A stretch of 5,372 nucleotides of DNA from an uncultured Bacteroidales bacterium (lineage in GTDB: Bacteria > Bacteroidota > Bacteroidia > Bacteroidales > Marinilabiliaceae). Below are positions 1 to 5,314 of the stretch, one piece after another. Under the pieces are notes generated by a model that did no database searches, was not told the DNA's origin, and saw only the letters and a list, made by a program, of their open reading frames with translations. Within the stretch, counting starts at the first letter, position 1, and each line of letters opens with the position of its first letter. The stretch spans positions 1 to 5,372 of the forward strand of contig CALAVC010000055.1 of the NCBI GenBank assembly GCA_937892095.1. Reading direction: 5' to 3'. A program made the position numbers and the translations under genes.

Positions 1-2
1 TG

Positions 3-44
3 GTAGGCTACAACAAGTGCGCTAAAAAGTCCTCTAAAATCTAA
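3..44 (+). CDS. Possible C-terminal end of a plus-strand gene entering from the left (partial)
   Basis: Frame 3 of the plus strand is open from the window edge and reads VGYNKCAKKSSKI before a TAA at 42-44. The other two plus frames stop earlier, at positions 4-6 and 23-25. The TAA lies four bases before the stem of a strong hairpin followed by a T-rich tail in the plus direction, which is where a gene end would be expected. The short lysine-rich tail is compatible with a real protein C-terminus but is not recognisable as any family. Fourteen open codons can occur by chance, so the call rests mainly on position next to the terminator. Confidence 0.35.
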   Translation, partial: VGYNKCAKKSSKI

Positions 45-48
45 AATA

Positions 49-76
49 AACGCCCAATGAAATGTCATTGGGCGTT
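49..76. terminator. Bidirectional rho-independent terminator between convergent genes
   Basis: A perfect 12-bp inverted repeat (AACGCCCAATGA at 49-60, TCATTGGGCGTT at 65-76) encloses an AATG loop. Both flanks suit termination: in the plus direction the stem is followed by TTATTTTATT, and in the minus direction by TTTATTTTAG. The minus-strand EI24 gene stops at 82, six bases from the stem, so this is its terminator. The symmetric design suggests that it also ends the plus-strand frame closing at 44. Confidence 0.88.
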
Positions 77-81
77 TTATT

Positions 82-855
82 TTATTCTTCGTGTACCTTA
101 TCCCAAACAATGTCGGTCGAAGCACTCACTGCAATGGGGGCTAAAAACAGACCTACATATTGCCCTAAAAACGGAATTAGCAAAACAATTGCAAATGGCA
201 GTCCTAAACCTACCATAATACCTTTATTCGATTTGCAAAATAGTAATGATGTCTTGTAATCTCGTCCTGCAAGTTCAAGTGCATAATCGGAGAATGATAT
301 GCCATAGAAATATGAATTTATTGCAAGACTAATAAATGGTGCCACAAAACCAACCACAGGAACAAAACTCAACCCAAAAGCAAAAATGGTCAGTGCAGCT
401 TGAGTGATTGCTGTACGCAGAGTAATAACTATTGTTCTTCTCAAGTTTATCACGTTGGCTTTTGCTCCACTTTTAAAACCATTACCACCTTTGTTTTTCC
501 ACATCTTTTCTGCCACTTTCCCAAGCAACGGACTTATAACTATCAGTATTATGCAACCACCAATAATAGACAAAAAAACAAGACTTACGACGCAAATAAT
601 AAATTTCGACACGTTGCTACCTATCTTGCTTGCCCACTCTGGTAAATGTTGTGTCCACGACCATTCTGCCGATAGTGTCGACAACCAATCATACAATGTA
701 TGCAAAAAATATATTGTCCCTCCGACACTAATCGGGATGTAGACTATAAGGCATATAAATATCATTATATATATCCTTGTGGAAACTTTGCCCACAGAGC
801 TTATTACACCTCGCAGCCCAACCAACATCTGCTCTAATAAACTTACATTTTTCAT
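82..855 (-). CDS. EI24 / CysZ-like integral membrane protein
   Basis: This is a 257-residue polytopic membrane protein of the EI24 domain family, which includes the bacterial sulfate permease CysZ. Hydrophobic stretches lie near residues 27-51, 82-112, 149-180 and 212-245. The segment NSYFYGISFSDYALE at about 180-194 matches the family signature, in which a (F)YGFS-like motif is followed by DY and a Leu-Glu pair. Substrate specificity cannot be read from the sequence. Sulfate transport is known for CysZ, but no cysteine or sulfur-assimilation gene is nearby, so that role is only a possibility. I chose the ATG at 855. An in-frame TTG at 864 would add three residues but lies close to the preceding hairpin. 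No promoter of its own is visible, and a terminator-like hairpin (872-903) separates it from mscL, so expression may rely on read-through. It ends in a strong terminator. Confidence 0.8.
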   Translation of the reverse strand: MKNVSLLEQMLVGLRGVISSVGKVSTRIYIMIFICLIVYIPISVGGTIYFLHTLYDWLSTLSAEWSWTQHLPEWASKIGSNVSKFIICVVSLVFLSIIGGCIILIVISPLLGKVAEKMWKNKGGNGFKSGAKANVINLRRTIVITLRTAITQAALTIFAFGLSFVPVVGFVAPFISLAINSYFYGISFSDYALELAGRDYKTSLLFCKSNKGIMVGLGLPFAIVLLIPFLGQYVGLFLAPIAVSASTDIVWDKVHEE

Positions 856-868
856 GTTTTGCAATATT

Positions 869-903
869 AAAAACGGAGAAGTCTGATATTAGACTTCTCC
901 GTT
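869..903 (-). terminator. Rho-independent terminator after mscL
   Basis: A perfect 13-bp inverted repeat (AACGGAGAAGTCT at 872-884, AGACTTCTCCGTT at 891-903) has a 6-base loop. On the minus strand it lies 23 bases past the mscL stop and is followed by a run of five T (869-873, the first two paired in the stem) and then AATATT. The T run is short, so termination may be incomplete. The ATG of the EI24 gene is only 16 bases beyond the stem. Confidence 0.8.
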
Positions 904-926
904 AAATTTAATGTTTTTTCTTATGC

Positions 927-1346
927 TTATTTTTTCAGCAAGTCACGAATCTCAGTCAGCAACTTTTCTTCGTTCGATGGTTCGGGTGCTGGTGCAGGAG
1001 CTTCTTCTTTCTCGGCTTCTTTCTTGCGAGTCAAACGATTGATTCCTTTTACAAGCAAAAAGACGCAAAACGCCACAATGAGAAAATCGAACACGTTTTG
1101 CAAGAATGCACCATAGTTGAGGGTTGCAGGTTCAGAACCTTCTGCTGCCCATGGTTGAGCTGGCAATGTTACCTTCAGGTCGGTGAAGTTCACACCGCCA
1201 ATGAGCCAACCAATTGGAGGCATGATGACATCGTTGACAACCGACGTAACAATCTTGCCAAAGGCACCGCCAATAATCACGCCGACAGCCATGTCTACAA
1301 CATTGCCCTTAACGGCAAATTCCTTAAATTCAGATAAGAAACTCAT
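927..1346 (-). CDS. mscL: Large-conductance mechanosensitive channel MscL
   Basis: MscL forms a homopentameric inner-membrane pore that opens under high membrane tension and releases solutes during hypo-osmotic shock. The product is 139 residues, close to the 136 of the E. coli protein. The N-terminal amphipathic helix (FLSEFKEFAVKGN) runs into TM1 with the family signature NVVDMAVGVIIGGAFGKIV (residues 16-34), including the pore-constriction glycine at position 22, and then IMPPIGWLIGG. A periplasmic loop covers about 52-77, TM2 about 80-102, and a basic RLTRKK stretch follows. The cytoplasmic end has a Glu/Ala/Pro-rich linker (PAPAPEP) and a charged C-terminal helix (EEKLLTEIRDLLKK), as expected for the C-terminal bundle. 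The ATG at 1346 gives the standard N-terminus. It has its own promoter (1387-1417) and a terminator after it. The upstream leader is A-rich without a Shine-Dalgarno sequence, as usual in Bacteroidota. Confidence 0.97.
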   Translation of the reverse strand: MSFLSEFKEFAVKGNVVDMAVGVIIGGAFGKIVTSVVNDVIMPPIGWLIGGVNFTDLKVTLPAQPWAAEGSEPATLNYGAFLQNVFDFLIVAFCVFLLVKGINRLTRKKEAEKEEAPAPAPEPSNEEKLLTEIRDLLKK

Positions 1347-1386
1347 AAGTTTTATGTTGATTTTGTTTGTTGCTCTTCTGTGTCAG

Positions 1387-1417
1387 CAAAGGTACGTAAA
1401 TTACCATTGTTGGCAAA
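1387..1417 (-). promoter_or_regulatory. Bacteroidetes-type sigma-ABfr promoter for mscL
   Basis: Read on the minus strand, TTTG (1414-1417) is followed after exactly 19 bases by TACCTTTG (1387-1394). This is a full match to the Bacteroidetes primary promoter consensus TTTG / TAnnTTTG with normal spacing. The predicted transcript start is near 1380, giving an mscL leader of roughly 35 bases. The spacer contains the small palindrome GTAATTTAC (1396-1404 region on the minus strand), which could be incidental. The promoter lies wholly in the 80-base nth-mscL gap. Confidence 0.8.
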
Positions 1418-1426
1418 TATCCTTTT

Positions 1427-2068
1427 TTATGCCATATTTTGGTCAAAGTAGTTGCACACACCACATATCCCACATTCCTTACACTTAGGTTTGCGTGCTA
1501 CACACACATTCCGACCAAACAAGATTAGCCAATGATGAGCTTTATTAAGCTGTGCCTCGTCAATGTTTTGCAAAAGTTGTTTTTCTGTTTCGGCAGGCGT
1601 CTTGCAATTGTTTGTTAGGCCTATTCGATTGGCCACTCTGTGTACGTGCGTATCCACTGGCATAGCTGGGGTGTCAAACGCCACAATCAGCATTACGTTG
1701 GCCGTCTTTTGTCCTACGCCAGGTAGTGTCATCAACTCTTCACGAGTGTGGGGCACTCGCCCTCCATACTTATCCATCACCATTTGTGCCATAGCAATCA
1801 GATGATTTCGTTTCGAGTTCGGATAGCTAATGCTTTTTATATACGTTAGCAACTCTTCTGGTTCAGCATCTGCCAAGTCGGGTAGGGTAGGGTACTTAGC
1901 AAAAAGTGCTGGTGTTACCATATTTACGCGCTTGTCGGTACACTGCGCCGACAACATCACTGCTACCAACAGTTCATATTCGTTATTATAGTGTAGCTCC
2001 GTTGTCGCATTTGGCATTATTTCTTCAAAGTAAGCAAATGCTGCTCTGTACTTCTCGTGTAGTGTCAT
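1427..2068 (-). CDS. nth: Endonuclease III (bifunctional DNA glycosylase / AP lyase)
   Basis: Nth starts base-excision repair by removing oxidised pyrimidines and nicking the abasic site by beta-elimination. The 213-residue product matches the usual length (211 in E. coli). YELLVAVMLSAQCTDKRVN (31-49) is the conserved N-terminal helical region. LPGVGQKTANV (115-125) is the helix-hairpin-helix loop with the catalytic lysine at 121. VDTHVHRVANRIGL (138-151) carries the catalytic aspartate at 139. The C-terminus has the [4Fe-4S] ligands Cys189, Cys196, Cys199 and Cys205 in the canonical C-x6-C-x2-C-x5-C spacing. A fifth cysteine, at 202, sits inside the last gap. The ATG at 2068 shares ATGA with the stop of the upstream Nudix gene, pointing to translational coupling. 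No terminator hairpin follows the stop, so operon transcripts may run into mscL. Confidence 0.97.
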   Translation of the reverse strand: MTLHEKYRAAFAYFEEIMPNATTELHYNNEYELLVAVMLSAQCTDKRVNMVTPALFAKYPTLPDLADAEPEELLTYIKSISYPNSKRNHLIAMAQMVMDKYGGRVPHTREELMTLPGVGQKTANVMLIVAFDTPAMPVDTHVHRVANRIGLTNNCKTPAETEKQLLQNIDEAQLNKAHHWLILFGRNVCVARKPKCKECGICGVCNYFDQNMA

Positions 2069-2487
2069 AGACCGACAGATGCTATTGCATCCGAAATTAT
2101 TTTTTTGTGGTCAAAAGCCAACTCTGGTAAATTCTTTATGCTGAACCACATTGCTTCTGCGGCATCGTCATAACCTCCAACCATTGGCTTGCTGTCTATG
2201 CTAACGGCATACGCTGCGCTTATTGTCCATCCGCGAGGGTCGCGACCTATGGTGTCGTATATCCCAACTAAGTGAATCGTGTCGACACCAATGTTGACGC
2301 CAGTCTCTTCTTGCAGTTCACGAACTGCGGCTTCAGCGCTTGTTTCTCCTTCGTTGACAAATCCGCCAGGCAGTGCCCACATATCTTTATATGGTTCATT
2401 ACCCCTTCTTATGAGTAATATTTCGTCTTTGCAAAATATAATTGTGTCTGCCGTATAGGCGGGACGCGGATATTGGTAGCTATACAT
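2065..2487 (-). CDS. Nudix hydrolase, ADP-ribose-pyrophosphatase-like (COG1051 type)
   Basis: This is a 140-residue single-domain Nudix hydrolase, cleaving a nucleoside diphosphate linked to another moiety with metal help. The complete Nudix box G-x5-E-x7-R-E-L-x-E-E-x-G-V runs from Gly42 to Val64, with the metal-binding RELQEE at 56-61. The flanking motifs RRGNEPYKDMWALPGGFV (27-44), a GRDPRGWTIS segment (81-90), a YDDAAEAMWF segment (106-115) and a late FDH (125-127) resemble ADP-ribose pyrophosphatase and NrtR-type Nudix domains. The NrtR C-terminal DNA-binding domain is absent, so an enzyme is more likely than a regulator. The actual substrate is not determined. The start ATG at 2487 lies inside the end of the NlpC/P60 gene (8-base overlap), and its stop overlaps the nth start by ATGA. 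A role clearing oxidised or NAD-derived nucleotides beside nth is only an inference from context. Confidence 0.9.
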   Translation of the reverse strand: MYSYQYPRPAYTADTIIFCKDEILLIRRGNEPYKDMWALPGGFVNEGETSAEAAVRELQEETGVNIGVDTIHLVGIYDTIGRDPRGWTISAAYAVSIDSKPMVGGYDDAAEAMWFSIKNLPELAFDHKKIISDAIASVGL

Positions 2488-3244
2488 TTGCTATTCGTTT
2501 AATTACGCTTAGTTTGTGAGTATATGCGTTGCGTTCGCGGTTAAATATACCTTCCTCCGTCAACTTGTCAATTCTCACACTTCCCGATGAGTGTATTATT
2601 TCGCCATTTCCCATACAAATGCCCACGTGAACAACTCGTCCTTCGGCATTGCTAAAAAAAGCAAGGTCTCCACCCTTGATGTCGTTCAATTCAACAACTT
2701 TGCCAGTTAAAACCTGCTCGCGTGCATCGCGAGGTAACCATACACCATGTTGGCGAAAAACGACTTGCACAAGCCCCGAACAGTCTATTCCACACATCGT
2801 CCTACCACCCCACAAATATGGCGTACCATATAGTCGTAAGGCACTCTCTACAATACTTTGGGGTGTTTGCATTTCTTCGCAAAGCACATATTTCTCGCCA
2901 TTTATTCCAAACTTGTTCCTATCGTCAAGACCGCTTATTATAGCTCCTGCTGGCAAGAAAATTCGTAAACCATTTGATTCTTTTTCTGCCCATACGCCTG
3001 GCGAATGAACTATCTTACACTTACCATTTGTCCATTCGCTAACTTCTTGTGTCGAGACTTCTTGTGTCATATTTTTGCTAACCCAACCAATATAGTTGTC
3101 GGTTAGTAGTCGGATCCGACACCATTTGTCCGACACCTCATCTATTTCGTAGGCTTCGCCCCATAGCATTTGGTTGACCATTTCGGAGCGTTCTGCAAAC
3201 TCGGCACGCATGGGCACGCATGGCAATAAACAGACACTTTTCAT
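2480..3244 (-). CDS. Cytoplasmic NlpC/P60 endopeptidase with N-terminal bacterial SH3 region (C40 family)
   Basis: The product has 254 residues. An SH3b-like region (about 1-60, with the PMRAEFAERSEMVNQMLWGE opening typical of Bacteroidetes members and a GWVSKNM end) is followed by a linker and possibly a second SH3-like segment (about 70-122). The NlpC/P60 catalytic domain starts near 128. Catalytic residues visible are Cys155 in GIDCSGLV, His206 in VVHVGI and His218 in EIIHSSG, preceded by the YLWGGRT substrate-pocket motif at 143-149. Homologues of this layout (YkfC / dipeptidyl-peptidase VI) cleave gamma-D-Glu-L-diamino acid bonds in muropeptides. No signal peptide is seen, which fits intracellular murein-peptide recycling. 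The ATG at 3244 overlaps the glucosaminidase stop as ATGA, and the 3' end overlaps the Nudix start by 8 bases. A short tandem duplication encodes TQEVSTQEVS at 60-69. Confidence 0.92.
   Translation of the reverse strand: MKSVCLLPCVPMRAEFAERSEMVNQMLWGEAYEIDEVSDKWCRIRLLTDNYIGWVSKNMTQEVSTQEVSEWTNGKCKIVHSPGVWAEKESNGLRIFLPAGAIISGLDDRNKFGINGEKYVLCEEMQTPQSIVESALRLYGTPYLWGGRTMCGIDCSGLVQVVFRQHGVWLPRDAREQVLTGKVVELNDIKGGDLAFFSNAEGRVVHVGICMGNGEIIHSSGSVRIDKLTEEGIFNRERNAYTHKLSVIKRIANV
3042..3068. repeat. 15-bp-period tandem repeat inside the NlpC/P60 gene
   Basis: The 12-base word ACTTCTTGTGTC occurs at 3042-3053 and again at 3057-3068, with a period of 15 bases. It is in frame and encodes the pentapeptide TQEVS twice in the linker after the first SH3 region. 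It looks like a recent slippage duplication and has no obvious regulatory role. Confidence 0.85.
3203..3222. repeat. Perfect 10-bp tandem repeat near the 5' end of the NlpC/P60 gene
   Basis: GGCACGCATG is repeated head to tail at 3203-3212 and 3213-3222. Because the period is not a multiple of three, gain or loss of one unit would shift the reading frame within the first 15 codons. The encoded residues (PCVPMRA) resemble the normal family N-terminus, so the present length appears to be the functional in-frame state. Confidence 0.8.
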
Positions 3245-4248
3245 CGTAGTTCGAGTTCGTCTCCTACACGCGGTTCAACACCATTTGCAAGACCATTTCG
3301 CTTGCGTAGTTTGCTAAGTTTTATACCATACTTATGTGCGATGCTCCACAACGTATCTCCATTTTTCACAGTGTGTGTCGGACAGTCGGGATGCGAACGA
3401 TTCTTTTTCGGGCGCAAATACAAGTGTTTTATTGTCTTTATGTCTGCATTCTTGTCGAGGTCGTTATATTTGAGCAACTCCCACATCATCAGATGAAATT
3501 CATTTGCAATGCTTGCAAACGAGTCCGACTTCTTAACCTCCACATACCTGACGCCATTGTTATATAAGACCGTATGTGCCTCAAATGGGTCTATTTCAAA
3601 GTCCGACTTTATTACCGGTTTGCGAGATGGGTCAGTCGTTTTCTTCTTTACTATTTTCCCACTTTCAACATCGTATGCTATGTCTGTAGCAACTTCTGTC
3701 TCCTTTTTCTTATCTACTTTTGCATCGACAATTTCACCACCACTATCAAGCGACGACAACCCTTCTTCTTCTATTATTTTTATAAGTCGGTCCGCATACG
3801 TCGGTTCGGTAGCATATCCACATTTCTTTAGTCCCTTTGCCCAACCTTTATAATCAGTTTTTTCTAATTCAAAAAGTTCTGCATATCTACTTTTCGACAC
3901 AAGAAAATTGCTGTGGTCTTTAAACGAATCGTATGCAGAATCATAGCTTCTAAAACACTCGTTTTTTAAGTCGTCGTCTTTATGCATCGTTGGTCCAGTC
4001 CAATCGCTATGACACTTAATGCCAAAGTGGTTGTTTGCATCAATAGCAAGGTCGGAGTTTCCACAGTCCGATTCAAGAATCCCTTGTGCCAACGTAATAC
4101 TGGCTGGAATACCCGTCCGTTGCATCTCTTTCACTGCCCAATTTTTATACTTACTTATATATTGTTGCCTATCCATGCGCTGAGCAGTAGCTTTGGTTGT
4201 GCAAATCAAACATATAAGAAGCAATATATATGATGTGTAAGTTTTCAT
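3241..4248 (-). CDS. Secreted glucosaminidase (FlgJ/GH73-like) with two C-terminal LysM domains
   Basis: This is a 335-residue exported peptidoglycan hydrolase expected to cut glycan strands and bind murein through LysM. Residues 1-22 form a signal peptide (a short basic start, hydrophobic YILLLICLIC, then an ATAQ cleavage region). The glucosaminidase domain spans about 27-163: ITLAQGILESDCGNS (51-65) holds the likely catalytic Glu59, followed by NNHFGIKCHSDWTG (72-85), and GYATEPTYADRLIKIIEE closes the domain. Cys79 and Cys98 are placed as in related Bacteroidetes proteins and could pair in the periplasm. A Lys/Glu/Asp-rich linker (165-215) leads to a divergent LysM-like segment (about 233-279) and a canonical LysM (291-334, HTVKNGDTLWSIAHKYGI). 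The ATG at 4248 gives the clean signal peptide. It lies 34 bases after ybbR, and its stop overlaps the NlpC/P60 start by ATGA, coupling external and internal wall turnover. Confidence 0.93.
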   Translation of the reverse strand: MKTYTSYILLLICLICTTKATAQRMDRQQYISKYKNWAVKEMQRTGIPASITLAQGILESDCGNSDLAIDANNHFGIKCHSDWTGPTMHKDDDLKNECFRSYDSAYDSFKDHSNFLVSKSRYAELFELEKTDYKGWAKGLKKCGYATEPTYADRLIKIIEEEGLSSLDSGGEIVDAKVDKKKETEVATDIAYDVESGKIVKKKTTDPSRKPVIKSDFEIDPFEAHTVLYNNGVRYVEVKKSDSFASIANEFHLMMWELLKYNDLDKNADIKTIKHLYLRPKKNRSHPDCPTHTVKNGDTLWSIAHKYGIKLSKLRKRNGLANGVEPRVGDELELR

Positions 4249-4282
4249 CGTTATATAAAGATTGTCAATAGTTTATACCTTG

Positions 4283-5185
4283 TTATTTATTTTTTTCAAG
4301 CAAAAACTCTACTACAGTTGGTTGTATCTTAACGTGCTGAATATAGTTTGGTGCATTTTCAAGCGTTACCGACACAAGATTATTTTTGTTGCCTATTTTT
4401 GTCTCATTAAAATCAGCAACCACATCAAAAAGTTCAGCTTCTGTCTGTTCGTATTTACTAAGTCCTAAAAGCATTGTCGCTTTTACCGACGGAGGAAATG
4501 TTCGTACAGAATAACCCACTGGCACATTTATTTCTCTTATCGGAATTGTTATTTTTTTCTCCGTAAAAGGTTCTATGTTATATTGTACGTGCACCCCATA
4601 TATGTCCGTGTATATATCTTGTGGGATGTCCAAGTCTACGTCAACCCTCATTGTGTCGTTTAGCAACTTTTGTTCTATACGTCTTGTCCTGATACATTTA
4701 AGTGTATCAACAATATTGTTTGTCCCCCTTACCCAAATGCTGTCTGGTATAATCTTTTTCGAAGTCAAGCCATATTGAGTTGCAAGTGTTATATCATCGT
4801 CTACGACAATGGGCAACAACTTTTTCTTAACTTTTAATAGCGAAATATACAATGTGTCCGAAACGACCTCTTGCAATGTAATGTTTTCAGGCAAGTTATA
4901 TGTATGATTATTGCGCCGTCGTGGTACATATATTGCCCACGTTGCACCGCCCGTTTGTAGCCTTTTTAGTCCTGCTACCGACACCTCTACTGATAGCTGT
5001 TTGCCCAAATAAGATTTAAGTATATTATAGCCACTGCCCTTTACTGTTGCCGTTATGTGTAAATTCTTGGCATCCTTAACAATGTAGCCTTCGGGGACGT
5101 CTTTGCAGTCTACCTGCAATTCTATGTCCAAAACATAACTTTGTCGCAATTTTTCTGCATACCATGTGCCAATTGAAAGCAACAC
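4283..5185 (-). CDS. YbbR-like (CdaR family) protein, N-terminus uncertain
   Basis: The product is at least 300 residues and built of beta-rich YbbR-type repeats. The first is about 16-90 (DIELQVDCKDVPEGYIV, then an ITATVKGSG turn). A middle one begins near 120 (LPIVVDDDITLATQYGL, then IIPDSIWVRG). A last one runs 210-297 (KKITIPIREINVPVGYSV, then FPPSVKATMLLG). The proline/glycine spacing of each repeat fits the family. Bacteroidetes homologues are anchored by one N-terminal helix and face the periplasm. CdaR of Firmicutes controls a diadenylate cyclase, but no such partner is in view. The GTG at 5185 cuts through the expected anchor: the frame stays open upstream to the stop at 5261-5263, and its codons for KIKDFKIFCFCV look like the true start of the helix. 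No ATG exists there. An ATT at 5221 would give about 312 residues. The real start may be non-canonical or lost at a breakpoint. Confidence 0.8.
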   Translation of the reverse strand: MLLSIGTWYAEKLRQSYVLDIELQVDCKDVPEGYIVKDAKNLHITATVKGSGYNILKSYLGKQLSVEVSVAGLKRLQTGGATWAIYVPRRRNNHTYNLPENITLQEVVSDTLYISLLKVKKKLLPIVVDDDITLATQYGLTSKKIIPDSIWVRGTNNIVDTLKCIRTRRIEQKLLNDTMRVDVDLDIPQDIYTDIYGVHVQYNIEPFTEKKITIPIREINVPVGYSVRTFPPSVKATMLLGLSKYEQTEAELFDVVADFNETKIGNKNNLVSVTLENAPNYIQHVKIQPTVVEFLLEKNK

Positions 5186-5314
5186 GCAGAAACAAAAAAT
5201 TTTAAAATCTTTAATTTTAATATTGATTACTATAAAGATAAATACTATAATGGTGATAGATTAAACAAGAAAGAACTATGGTTAGCACTATTTGCAACTA
5301 CATCACTAGTACAA

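Noticed and set aside
404..742. Plus-strand open frame of 112 codons opposite the EI24 gene
   Set aside because: It lies wholly antisense to a membrane-protein gene with a clear family match. Its hydrophobic, threonine- and isoleucine-rich translation is a by-product of the other strand, and there is no promoter or family resemblance.
856..864. TTG at 864 as start of the EI24 gene
   Set aside because: It adds only three residues before an ATG at 855 and lies closer to the upstream hairpin, so the ATG is preferred.
1098..1488. Two plus-strand open frames across mscL and the nth-mscL gap
   Set aside because: They are antisense to mscL and cross its promoter. Their translations show no domain and are explained by the mscL coding sequence.
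3302..3853. Several plus-strand open frames opposite the glucosaminidase gene
   Set aside because: All overlap a confident coding region. Their serine- and phenylalanine-rich translations mirror the Lys/Glu-rich linker on the real strand.
4207..4214. Minus-strand TATGTTTG as a -7 promoter box
   Set aside because: It lies inside the signal-peptide codons of the glucosaminidase gene, and no TTTG box is found at the right spacing upstream.
4249..4282. Separate promoter or terminator between ybbR and the glucosaminidase gene
   Set aside because: The 34-base gap has no inverted repeat with a T run and no TAnnTTTG box, so the two genes are most simply read as one transcript.
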